In this document: one piece after another, positions 1-6,285 of the stretch
Layout of the letters: every line of letters starts with the position of its first letter
Numbering within the stretch: the first letter of the stretch is position 1
Assembly: GCA_029263635.1 (NCBI GenBank)
Contig: JAJUFY010000066.1
Location: forward strand, 1 to 9,475
Origin: Ectothiorhodospiraceae bacterium
Lineage (GTDB): Bacteria; Pseudomonadota; Gammaproteobacteria; Nitrococcales; AK92
DNA length: 9,475 bases
Direction of reading: 5' to 3'
The notes under the pieces: model-generated
Databases searched by the model: none
What the model saw: the letters and a program-made list of their open reading frames with translations, nothing else
Told to the model about the DNA's origin: nothing
Program-made: the position numbers and the translations under genes

Positions 1-60
1 AGGAATGCCGATACGTGGCAAGCAGGGCGGGAAGAGCGGGCGGCTGCCTGGGGCGTGTGG

Positions 61-97
61 GCCCTCGCCAGTGCCGACACCAGGCACAGGCGAGGGC
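61..97. terminator. Long hairpin downstream of the deacetylase gene
   Basis: GCCCTCGCC (61-69) pairs perfectly with GGCGAGGGC (89-97). After one A-A mismatch, GTGCC (71-75) pairs with GGCAC (83-87) around a 7-base loop. It lies 37 bases past the deacetylase stop. No T-run follows on either strand, so termination is plausible but not certain. The rest of 1-133 shows no gene I can support. Confidence 0.45.
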
Positions 98-133
98 TCG
101 ATTGGGGCGTGGGTTATCCGACCGGCCCGGGGA

Positions 134-1234
134 TCAGGCGGCCGAGGCGCGGCTGGGCTCCGGGATCCCGACGGGGTCGCCAACGGCGTTGATCAGTCGT
201 CGCAGGCGAGCGCTCCGCCGTTGGCGGCCGCTCAGGATCCGCAGCAGCTCGGCAAAGCCTGCCAGCTCCGCTTCGAACTCGATATCGGAAACGGCTTCGC
301 TGTCGACGAAGCGATAGAGAGCGAGAGGATGCACATTGGCGTGATTCATGCCTCTGTCGCAGGTCGTGGCGCTGACGATGCCCAGTTCCTGCAGCCATTC
401 CAGCTGGTGCGGCTGCCATTTGCCGCTCGGATAGCACAGGTGCAGGCATTCCTTGCCGAGCATCCGCTGCAGTGCCCGGGCGTTCTCCAGCACTTCCCGC
501 ATCGCGGCGCTCCTGTCGCCGGCTGGCAGGCAGTGCCGATGGGTGTGGAGCTGGACGTCCATGCCCAGCCGCTCGACGTGCTGCAGCTCGGCAGGAGTCA
601 TCAGCGAGAACCGCCGATCGCGTACGATCGCCGCATAGTCGATGCCCAGCAGCAGCCCGAGTTTCCGGCAGATGCGCTCGCGCATGGCCGCCGATCGGGA
701 ATTGCCGTGCTCGATGATCGCGGTGCGCAGGGCCTGCACGATTGCCGGGTCGGTCAGGTCGAAGCGGCCTTCGATGCCGTAGTCGCCGCCCTCCAGCTCG
801 ACCTGCTTCCTGCTGGTCTTCCAGAACATGTACTGCACGACCAGGTTGAAGACCGGCACCTGCTTCTCCACGTAGTAAGTCGTCACGTACAGCGTGGACG
901 GAAAGCCGGCTTTTGCCAGCGCCTGCGCGGCGATGGTGCCGGTGCTGACGAAGCCGTCGTCGAGCGTGATGCAGACGGCGTTGTCCGGCAGGGTGCCCGC
1001 CTGCAGGCGCTCGATCGCGTCAGGCAGCGGCAGGACGGGGTGGCCGCTGCGCCGGAGCTGCGCCAGGCGCCGCTCGAAGGTGTCGGCGCGCATGAAGGTG
1101 CCCGGGATGAACCCGGATTCGTCGGCGACTTCGAAGCCGTGATAGCAGAGGATCAGCAGGCGCCGGCGCATCAGCCGGCGCGACAGGGCAAACAGTCCGA
1201 GGCGCTTGGCCAGGTGATAGACGGTTTTTTTCAT
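134..1234 (-). CDS. Polysaccharide deacetylase family protein (NodB/CE4-like)
   Basis: Predicted 366-residue metal-dependent carbohydrate deacetylase of the NodB-homology family, probably removing acetyl groups from an exopolysaccharide or envelope glycan. The family's motif 1 is seen as TLDDG at residues 90-94, with Asp92 as likely base and Asp93 as metal ligand. Motif 2 is HTHRH at 230-234, giving the His-x3-His metal pair. A YPSG segment at 268-271 sits where the third motif is expected. The segment LCYHGFE near residue 29 is typical of deacetylases found in exopolysaccharide clusters. No clear signal peptide is visible; the N-terminus is short, basic and amphipathic. I chose the ATG at 1234 because GGAG lies just upstream and homology begins there. 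The frame stays open 62 codons further upstream without a better start. It follows asmA in the same direction after about 180 bases. The exact glycan substrate is unknown. Confidence 0.85.
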   Translation of the reverse strand: MKKTVYHLAKRLGLFALSRRLMRRRLLILCYHGFEVADESGFIPGTFMRADTFERRLAQLRRSGHPVLPLPDAIERLQAGTLPDNAVCITLDDGFVSTGTIAAQALAKAGFPSTLYVTTYYVEKQVPVFNLVVQYMFWKTSRKQVELEGGDYGIEGRFDLTDPAIVQALRTAIIEHGNSRSAAMRERICRKLGLLLGIDYAAIVRDRRFSLMTPAELQHVERLGMDVQLHTHRHCLPAGDRSAAMREVLENARALQRMLGKECLHLCYPSGKWQPHQLEWLQELGIVSATTCDRGMNHANVHPLALYRFVDSEAVSDIEFEAELAGFAELLRILSGRQRRSARLRRLINAVGDPVGIPEPSRASAA

Positions 1235-1391
1235 AGCTCCGCCCTTGATTGTTGTTGCGTCTGCTCGGGTCAGGCATTGGTGCAGCAATCCTGCCCATGC
1301 CGGGCGCTGCTTCATCCGGAACGGGCGTAGGTTGGAAACGGCTTGCGGTTGCGTGCTGGGACAGATCGTTTTTATGCAAGCAGTTACCACC

Positions 1392-1420
1392 ATCATTGGG
1401 GTATCGGCGCCGGTTCTCAA
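1392..1420 (-). promoter_or_regulatory. Possible promoter of the polysaccharide deacetylase gene
   Basis: On the minus strand TTGAGA (1420-1415, 5 of 6) and AATGAT (1397-1392, 4 of 6) are separated by 17 bases. The -35 box overlaps the asmA stop codon. A start near 1385 would give a leader of about 150 bases before the deacetylase ATG at 1234, in which I see no clear regulatory structure. Confidence 0.35.
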
Positions 1421-3369
1421 CGCTGCTTGCCGGCCTCGATGTCCTTCGCTTCGCGGGTCAGGGCGGCGCAGACATCTTCCTTTTCGTCACCGGAGCCGGG
1501 GTTGAGGAAGGGGATGATTGCCAGCGGCGGAGCCACCAGGGCGGCGACGGCGGCGAAGGCGCCGCGGGTGAGCAGCTCGTCGGAGAGCACGGAGATGTCG
1601 GCGTCGGCGAATCTGCCTTCCACCCGCACCGGAGCATCGCTGGCGCCGACGGTCGGGTCGCGTGGGTAGCCGCGCAATGCCAGGTCCAGTGTTTCCCGGC
1701 CGAGATTCACGGAGCCGCCGGCCCGCAGGTCGATCTTTTCGGTGGCGACCAGGAAGCGCTCGATCGCGGCGACTCCCTCCTTGGCCTGCATGTGCATGAA
1801 GGCGCACTCGATGGAGGTCGGACCCGAGCCGAACAGCTTGGCGACCAGCGCCTGGCCGGCATCCAGCCCGGCCAGTGCGATCAGCACGGCGTCAACCTGG
1901 CCGCTGGTCATGTAAACCAGCAGCGAGCCGTCCGCGGAGCCGAAGGCGCGCTTGACGTTGTCGCCGGCGAAAAGGGTATCGAGATCGGCCCGGATGGTGC
2001 CGAAACCGCCGCTGGGTATGCCGAAGTCGCCGAGCAGATCGCCGAGATCGACCCCGCGTGCCTGGGCGGTGATGGTCCCCTGGGCCGGCTGCCGGGTGGT
2101 GTCGTAGGACACCCGAGACTCGATCCTGCCGCCGCCGACACCCAGGGTCAGCGGATCCGCATGCAGCACGCCGTCTGTCAGGCGCAGGGTCAGGGCGACC
2201 CGCTCCAGGGGAATCCCGCGCGGGGCATTGACCCGTTCCCCGCGGAAGCGCAGCTGCGCGGTGACGCCCTGCAGCCGGCTGCGATCGGCTTCCCGGCGTG
2301 GCAGCACCTCGTCGTCCTGCTGCTGCGACTGTGCCTGCCTGGCCTGCTCGGGCGAGGCCGTCTCGCCGCCGCCGGCTGCCGGCGGCGCGCCGAACACCGG
2401 TGCAATGTCGTCGAGATCGAGCCGCCGCGAGCGCAGGTCTGCCTCGATGGCGAGCGGCTCGCCGGGGCGGATGGTGAGGTCACCGGCCAGATCGCTGTCG
2501 CCGACGGCGCCGGCGAAATCCCGCAAGGTCCAGACGCCGTCCGCGAAGCGCAGCTCGCCGGCCAGGCGGTATGGCGGCAGATCCGGCAGGGGCAATCCCA
2601 GGAGATCGTGCAGATTGGCCGGGTTGGGCCCTCGCAGCGTCATCCTGAAGGCGCCGCTCTTCGGCGAGGCCGGCCGCCGCAGGCTGCCGTCGAGCTCGAG
2701 CAGCGTGTCCTGCGAGCGCAGCCAGCCGGCGACGGGGTAGGAATGGTCGGGGTCGGTCAGCGCCAGCAATGGCCCGCCCTGCAGGTCGAGCTCGAAGGGG
2801 GCGCCGCGGCGGCTGCCGCGACCGGCCGCCTGCAGCCGCTCGGCAGCACCGCTGGCAGCCGGCGAGGTACCGATTGCCAGATCGAGACGCAGCGCCTGGG
2901 CGGCATCGTCCAGCAGCAGATGGCCGTCGCGCACCCGAACCGTGTCCAGGCTCACGGCCGGCCCGCCGCCGCTGCCGTCGCCGGTCAGGCTATCCCAGCT
3001 GCTGCGGCCGTCGGCTGCGCGCAGCAGGTTCAGGCGAGGTCCGATCAGGAGCAGATCGCCGAGCGCGATCCGTCCGCGGGCCAGCGCCGTCAGATCCAGC
3101 GTGACCTCGGCGCCATCCAGGCGGGCCATCGGCTGGATGTCGGTCCAGTCGGGGTTGGCAATGGTCAGCGGCGGCAGCCGGAGGCGCGGGCGCAGCGACC
3201 AGTCGATGTCCAGGGCGCCGTCGACCGAAATTTCCCGATCCAGCGCGCCGCCTGCCCGCCGTGCCAGCAGGCCGGCGAACCAGGCGGTCTCGGCGACGGC
3301 AGCGAGGGTGCCGGCCAGCACGACGATGATGACCGGGAGGATCAGCAGTCCCTTGGCGAGACGGCCCAT
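1417..3369 (-). CDS. AsmA family protein
   Basis: Predicted 650-residue AsmA-type protein, anchored in the inner membrane with a large periplasmic part. Family members are linked to outer-membrane biogenesis and to phospholipid transport between membranes. A single membrane helix spans about residues 7-27. It is followed by the typical AsmA N-terminal region (ALDIDWSLRPRLRLPPLTIAN, split here across residues 52-71) and long beta-rich repeats. A Gln/Ala/Pro-rich low-complexity linker lies near residues 325-365. The conserved C-terminal AsmA domain runs from about residue 430 to 640, with GTIRADLDTLFAGDNVKRAF-like and DLALRGYPRDPTVG segments. The ATG start is preceded by GAGGTAGG at suitable spacing. 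It is divergent from the lipoprotein gene and upstream of the deacetylase. The family is broad, so I give no gene symbol. Confidence 0.88.
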   Translation of the reverse strand: MGRLAKGLLILPVIIVVLAGTLAAVAETAWFAGLLARRAGGALDREISVDGALDIDWSLRPRLRLPPLTIANPDWTDIQPMARLDGAEVTLDLTALARGRIALGDLLLIGPRLNLLRAADGRSSWDSLTGDGSGGGPAVSLDTVRVRDGHLLLDDAAQALRLDLAIGTSPAASGAAERLQAAGRGSRRGAPFELDLQGGPLLALTDPDHSYPVAGWLRSQDTLLELDGSLRRPASPKSGAFRMTLRGPNPANLHDLLGLPLPDLPPYRLAGELRFADGVWTLRDFAGAVGDSDLAGDLTIRPGEPLAIEADLRSRRLDLDDIAPVFGAPPAAGGGETASPEQARQAQSQQQDDEVLPRREADRSRLQGVTAQLRFRGERVNAPRGIPLERVALTLRLTDGVLHADPLTLGVGGGRIESRVSYDTTRQPAQGTITAQARGVDLGDLLGDFGIPSGGFGTIRADLDTLFAGDNVKRAFGSADGSLLVYMTSGQVDAVLIALAGLDAGQALVAKLFGSGPTSIECAFMHMQAKEGVAAIERFLVATEKIDLRAGGSVNLGRETLDLALRGYPRDPTVGASDAPVRVEGRFADADISVLSDELLTRGAFAAVAALVAPPLAIIPFLNPGSGDEKEDVCAALTREAKDIEAGKQR

Positions 3370-3537
3370 GTGCCTACCTCGCTGTGGGCAGGGCGCGGCC
3401 GGGCTGGCCGTTGATTCCTCAATGGTAGGAGTCCAGGGCTTTTACAAGCCGCACGACCGCCGCCGGGCGTTGATGTCGCCGGAGAGGCGGCCCCACTATT
3501 TGGCGAAACGACCAACAGGAGGCAGGCAGGGAAAGCC

Positions 3538-4029
3538 GTGGTGACGATGGTACGGTCCTTCCTGCTGGGGACGCTGCTGGCGCTGCTCGGCGCCTGCGCC
3601 TGGCAGCCGCCGCGGGCGGATAATCCGATCGGCATGCCGCTATCAGAGCTGCTGGCCCGGATCGAGCGCGGCCGGCCGGTCCTGCCGTATCTGCCGGCGC
3701 CGGAGCGGACCCGCGCGGCACGGCTGCCGGGTTCGGGAGCAGCGGCGAGCGCGCTGGAGTATCCGGGCCTGACGCTGGTGGTGCAGGAAGACTCCGGTCG
3801 CCAGCCGGAGGTTCTGCAGCTGACGGTGACCGGCGAGCAATACCGTACCGCAGAAGGGATGCACGTCGGCGGCTCGTTGCAGGATCTCAGCGACGCCTTC
3901 GGCGAGGCCGACCGGCTGGAAGGAGATGAATACGTGTACACAGCTGAAGGCCCTGCATCCGGCGCGATCCGCTTTCGTGTCGAGGGTGAACGGATCACGC
4001 GCATGCAGTGGGAGTTCGACCGGCCGTGA
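3538..4029 (+). CDS. Small outer-membrane lipoprotein, BamE/SmpA-like appearance, function unknown
   Basis: A 163-residue predicted lipoprotein. The N-terminus has a short signal peptide with hydrophobic core at residues 7-17 and a lipobox LGAC at 17-20. Cys20 would be lipidated and Ala21 at +2 favours the outer membrane. The mature part has a GMPLSELLARIE stretch near 32-43 and a second copy-like GMHVGGSLQDLSDAFGEAD at 107-125. Both resemble the helix-entry motif of BamE/SmpA-type small folds, ending in beta strands (YVYT, AIRFRVEG, ITRMQWEF). The start is uncertain between GTG 3538, GTG 3541 and ATG 3547. AGGG at 3528-3531 sits 6 bases before the first GTG, while AGGAGG at 3517-3522 is further away. 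It is divergent from asmA and convergent with cyanase, 24 bases apart. I do not recognise the specific family. Confidence 0.75.
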   Translation: MVTMVRSFLLGTLLALLGACAWQPPRADNPIGMPLSELLARIERGRPVLPYLPAPERTRAARLPGSGAAASALEYPGLTLVVQEDSGRQPEVLQLTVTGEQYRTAEGMHVGGSLQDLSDAFGEADRLEGDEYVYTAEGPASGAIRFRVEGERITRMQWEFDRP

Positions 4030-4053
4030 TGGCTACCCAGCCGGAGCCCGTCT

Positions 4054-4500
4054 CTACCATTTCCTGTAAGGCAGGAACTTGCCGTTCAGGGTGACCTTGA
4101 CGCGGTCGCCCTTCGGGTCCTCGACCTTGTCGATGTCCATGGTGAAGTCGATGGCGCTCATGATGCCGTCGCCGAACTTCTCATGGATGATTTCTTTGAG
4201 CGTACCGCCATACACCAGCAGAATCTCGTAGAAGCGATAGACCAGCGGATCGGTCGGTATCTCCCGCGGCATGCTGCCGCCTTTGTACGGATAGGCGCTG
4301 AGCGCGGCGGCGACTTCCGGTCCGAGTCCGAGCTTGTTGACCAGCTTGTCGGCCTGCTCGGACGGCATGCTGTTCTCGCCCAGGCAGGCGGAGCAGGTCC
4401 ATACCGGCGACATGCCAATTTCCTCGGCCAGCGCTTCCCAGGTGAGACCGCGCTCGGCCTTGGCGGCAAGGATGGCTTTCTTCATGTCCAGCTTATCCAT
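4054..4500 (-). CDS. cynS: Cyanase (cyanate hydratase)
   Basis: Cytoplasmic enzyme of 148 residues that converts cyanate plus bicarbonate to carbamate and CO2; carbamate then breaks down to ammonia and CO2. It detoxifies cyanate and can supply nitrogen. The C-terminal catalytic block is highly conserved: IPTDPLVYRFYEILLVYGGT at 81-100, then HEKFGDGIMSAIDF at 106-119. The three catalytic residues of E. coli cyanase (Arg96, Glu99, Ser122) match Arg89, Glu92 and Ser115 here, a constant offset of 7. An N-terminal helix-turn-helix-like fold precedes it. An unusual Cys-Ser-Ala-Cys pair is at 36-39. The ATG at 4500 is preceded by GGAGGAG at good spacing. The gene lies 82 bases downstream of the LysR gene on the same strand. 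No carbonic anhydrase (cynT) or cyanate transporter is adjacent, unlike the E. coli cyn operon. Confidence 0.95.
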   Translation of the reverse strand: MDKLDMKKAILAAKAERGLTWEALAEEIGMSPVWTCSACLGENSMPSEQADKLVNKLGLGPEVAAALSAYPYKGGSMPREIPTDPLVYRFYEILLVYGGTLKEIIHEKFGDGIMSAIDFTMDIDKVEDPKGDRVKVTLNGKFLPYRKW

Positions 4501-4582
4501 TGTCGACTCCTCCGTTCCTTGGTTCAGAGACGAGGTCGGCCGCGCAGCGCTGGCGAAGGCCTTGGGCACTGATCGCGGGTAG

Positions 4583-5497
4583 TCAGCGGACCGGATCGAG
4601 GGTCGGCGGGTTGCTGCGGATCAGCTCGACCAACGCCCCAACGTAATTGGGCAGCTCGCCGCGCGGTGTTACCGCGTGCCAGGAGCGTCGCAGCGGTTTC
4701 TCCGCCGCGCTGACTCCCTTGACGATGCCCAGGTCCAGGTAGCGCTTGGCTGCCCAGCGGTCCATCAGGGTCACTCCGAGCCCTGCGGCAACCCATTCGA
4801 CAATCGCTTCCGACAGCATCAATTCGGTGATCTCCCGCGGTGCGATGCCGCGGCGGCGCAGAAAGCTCTCGTAAGCCATGCGGGTGCTGCCGTGGATGAT
4901 CAAGCGCTCCGCTGCAAGCTCCGCGAGAGGCATGCTGCCGCATGCGGCGGCCGGATGGTCCGGATGGACCAGGATGAGAGTTTCGTCGTCGAACAGCGGC
5001 TGGCTATCGAGCTGCGGGTCATCCGGCGTGGCGGCGGCGATGGCAAGGTCGAGCTCACGCCGGCGCAGGGCATCGAACAGACTGCCCATCAGCTCCGGCA
5101 ACAGGCGAATCTCGACCCGCGGATGGCGCGCCTGGAAAGCCGGCAACAGACGCGGCAGCCAGTGGTAGGCCGTGTAGCAACCGGTGCTCAGCCGCAGCTC
5201 GCCCAGCTCGCCGGCGGACAGGCGGGCCAGATCATTGCGGGTGCGCTCCAGCTCATCCAGCACCTGCTCCGCCGCTGCCAGCAGCCGCGCACCGGTCTGG
5301 GTCGGAATCATGCGTCGCCCCTGCCGGTGGAAAACGGCGCTGCCGAGCCGCTGTTCGAGCTCACGCAGGCGGTGGCTGAGCGCCGATTGGGTGACGCACA
5401 GGCGCTCGGCGGCGGCCGTCAGCGTGCCAGTCTCGGCGACCGCCCGCACCAACTGCAGGTGGCGGATCTCCAGCGCCGATTCATGAGAAATTCTCAT
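4583..5497 (-). CDS. LysR-type transcriptional regulator, MetR-like
   Basis: A 304-residue LysR-family regulator. The winged helix-turn-helix is at about residues 15-70, with the recognition region TAAAERLCVTQSALSHRLRE (27-46) followed by LEQRLGSAVFHR. The effector domain begins near residue 97 (GELRLSTGCYTAYHWLP). The CYTAYHWLP segment and the SALSHRLRELEQRLG helix resemble MetR, the homocysteine-responsive regulator of methionine genes. This points to sulfur-amino-acid control but does not prove it. The ATG at 5497 has GAGGAAA upstream at 7-base spacing, and a perfect palindrome covers the start codon, suggesting autoregulation. It is divergent from the glutathione transferase gene, and cyanase lies downstream on the same strand. 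CynR is also a LysR protein, but it is normally divergent from cynTSX, so I do not call this CynR. Confidence 0.9.
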   Translation of the reverse strand: MRISHESALEIRHLQLVRAVAETGTLTAAAERLCVTQSALSHRLRELEQRLGSAVFHRQGRRMIPTQTGARLLAAAEQVLDELERTRNDLARLSAGELGELRLSTGCYTAYHWLPRLLPAFQARHPRVEIRLLPELMGSLFDALRRRELDLAIAAATPDDPQLDSQPLFDDETLILVHPDHPAAACGSMPLAELAAERLIIHGSTRMAYESFLRRRGIAPREITELMLSEAIVEWVAAGLGVTLMDRWAAKRYLDLGIVKGVSAAEKPLRRSWHAVTPRGELPNYVGALVELIRSNPPTLDPVR

Positions 5498-5499
5498 GA
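5481..5499. promoter_or_regulatory. Candidate LysR operator: perfect 19-bp palindrome over the LysR start codon
   Basis: TCATGAGAAATTCTCATGA is a perfect 9-1-9 inverted repeat. It contains the LysR-type T-N11-A box (TGAGAAATTCTCA). In MetR terms it reads TGAG-N5-CTCA against the known TGAA-N5-TTCA. It covers the LysR ATG and lies about 65 bases upstream of the predicted transcription start of the glutathione transferase gene, which is the usual position of a LysR recognition site. Binding here could repress the regulator and activate the transferase. The palindrome is read directly; the binding is inferred. Confidence 0.65.
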
Positions 5500-5518
5500 C
5501 ATTTCCTCAAATAATTCG

Positions 5519-5548
5519 TTTCCATCATGGATGGGGCGAGCATACAGT
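5519..5548 (+). promoter_or_regulatory. Possible sigma70 promoter of the glutathione transferase gene
   Basis: TTTCCA at 5519-5524 and TACAGT at 5543-5548 are separated by 18 bases, with 4 of 6 matches each. This predicts a start near 5555, upstream of the ribosome binding site at 5567. The weak -35 suits an activator-dependent promoter. Confidence 0.35.
5522..5534. promoter_or_regulatory. Second small dyad in the divergent LysR/GST gap
   Basis: CCATC-ATG-GATGG is a 5-3-5 inverted repeat centred about 27 bases before the predicted transferase start and overlapping its -35 region. LysR regulators often contact a second, weaker activation site in that position. It may also be chance, as the arms are short. 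Confidence 0.25.
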
Positions 5549-5577
5549 GCTACGGCAGTCCAGCGAAAGGAGGTCAC

Positions 5578-6207
5578 ATGTACACGCTCTATTACTTCCC
5601 CGGTGCCTGCTCGCTCGCCGTGCACGCTGTGCTGGAAGAACTCGGCCAGGCTGTGGAGCTGATCCCGGTCAACCTGCGCAAGGGCGAACATTTCGGCGAA
5701 GCGTTTCGCACATTGAACCCGGCCGCGCGGGTTCCAGTGCTGGTGCACGATGACTTCGTGCTGACGGAGGTTCCCGCCATCCTCAACTATCTGGCCGAGC
5801 TGCATCCGCAGGCCGGCCTGATGCCGGCCGCGGTGCGGGAGCGGGCCGACTGCTTCCGTTGGCTGAACTACGCCTCCAGCCGGCTGCACGCGGCTTTCGG
5901 GCGGGTCATGGTGCCGCAGCGGTTTGCATCCGAAGAGCATGTCGCGCAGATCAGGGCGGCTGGGGCGCGCGACGTGGTGGAGTGTTACCAGCTGCTCGAC
6001 CGGGCGCTGGCAGGGAAGGACTACATCACGGGCGACCGGATCCGGCTGCCGGACTTCCTGCTCTACGTGATGCTGACCTGGGACGCGGTACTGAGCCGGC
6101 CGCAGGTGGAGGATTATCCGCGTCTTGCTGCTTACCGCGAGCGAGTTGGCTCCCGGCCGGCCGTGCAGCGGGCCAGAGCGCGTGAGGCGCAGGCGAAGGC
6201 GGCATGA
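5578..6207 (+). CDS. Glutathione S-transferase, beta-class-like
   Basis: A 209-residue cytosolic glutathione transferase. The N-terminal thioredoxin-fold domain (about 1-78) opens with MYTLYYFPGACS. Cys11 and Ser12 match the catalytic-type Cys10/Ser11 of E. coli GstA and other beta-class enzymes. The cis-proline is in RVPVL (Pro53), and the glutathione-binding TE pair is at 63-64, though followed by Val-Pro rather than the usual Ser/Gly. The helical C-terminal domain spans about 85-205. Its N-capping box is degenerate: RLPD replaces the usual S/T-x-x-D. The ATG at 5578 has an excellent AAAGGAGGT just upstream. Beta-class enzymes bind glutathione through a mixed disulfide and often act as reductases. 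It is divergent from the MetR-like regulator and convergent with the cupin gene. A role in handling S-methylthioglutathione from the cupin reaction is possible but only inferred. Confidence 0.9.
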   Translation: MYTLYYFPGACSLAVHAVLEELGQAVELIPVNLRKGEHFGEAFRTLNPAARVPVLVHDDFVLTEVPAILNYLAELHPQAGLMPAAVRERADCFRWLNYASSRLHAAFGRVMVPQRFASEEHVAQIRAAGARDVVECYQLLDRALAGKDYITGDRIRLPDFLLYVMLTWDAVLSRPQVEDYPRLAAYRERVGSRPAVQRARAREAQAKAA

Positions 6208-6209
6208 TG

Positions 6210-6227
6210 GTGCGCCGGTGGGCGCAC
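6210..6227. terminator. Hairpin between convergent GST and cupin genes
   Basis: GTGCGCC-GGTG-GGCGCAC forms a perfect 7-bp stem with a 4-base loop three bases after the transferase stop codon. No T-run follows on either strand, so it is not a textbook intrinsic terminator. It may slow transcription or protect the 3' end. Confidence 0.4.
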
Positions 6228-6228
6228 T

Positions 6229-6280
6229 GAATCACGAGATTGCGTCGTCGCTGCCGCTCCTCGCAATGCGAGGGGCGGGC
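6229..6280. repeat. REP-like dispersed palindromic element
   Basis: The stretch from about 6238 to 6268 reads GATTGCGTCGTCGC...CTCCTCGCAATG. This matches from memory the widespread proteobacterial intergenic repeat whose other strand reads CATTGCGAGGAGC...GCAATC. It has outer arms ATTGCG (6239-6244) and CGCAAT (6262-6267). A second strong hairpin pairs 6254-6264 with 6268-6278: an 11-bp stem with one G-T pair and loop AAT. It lies in the convergent gap between gene ends, the usual site for such repeats, and could act in mRNA 3'-end stability or bidirectional termination. Copy number cannot be seen from one window. Confidence 0.55.
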
Positions 6281-6285
6281 GATGT

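Noticed and set aside
5..1330. A 441-codon open frame on the plus strand
   Set aside because: It lies opposite the deacetylase, which has clear family motifs. Its own translation is low-complexity and matches nothing I recognise; such frames are common in GC-rich DNA.
1249..3414. A 721-codon open frame on the plus strand, longer than asmA itself
   Set aside because: It is antisense to asmA and its translation is Gln/Gly/Ala/Arg-rich with no domain. The minus strand has a membrane helix, AsmA motifs and a ribosome binding site.
3437..3450. GGCTT-TTAC-AAGCC hairpin between asmA and the lipoprotein gene
   Set aside because: The 5-bp stem is too short to support a function. I see no other convincing element in this 168-base divergent gap.
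4583..5497. CynR, because cyanase is next to it
   Set aside because: Orientation differs from the E. coli cyn locus and the sequence looks closer to MetR; adjacency alone is weak evidence.
4676..5662. A 328-codon open frame on the plus strand
   Set aside because: It is antisense to the LysR gene, which has an unmistakable helix-turn-helix and effector domain.
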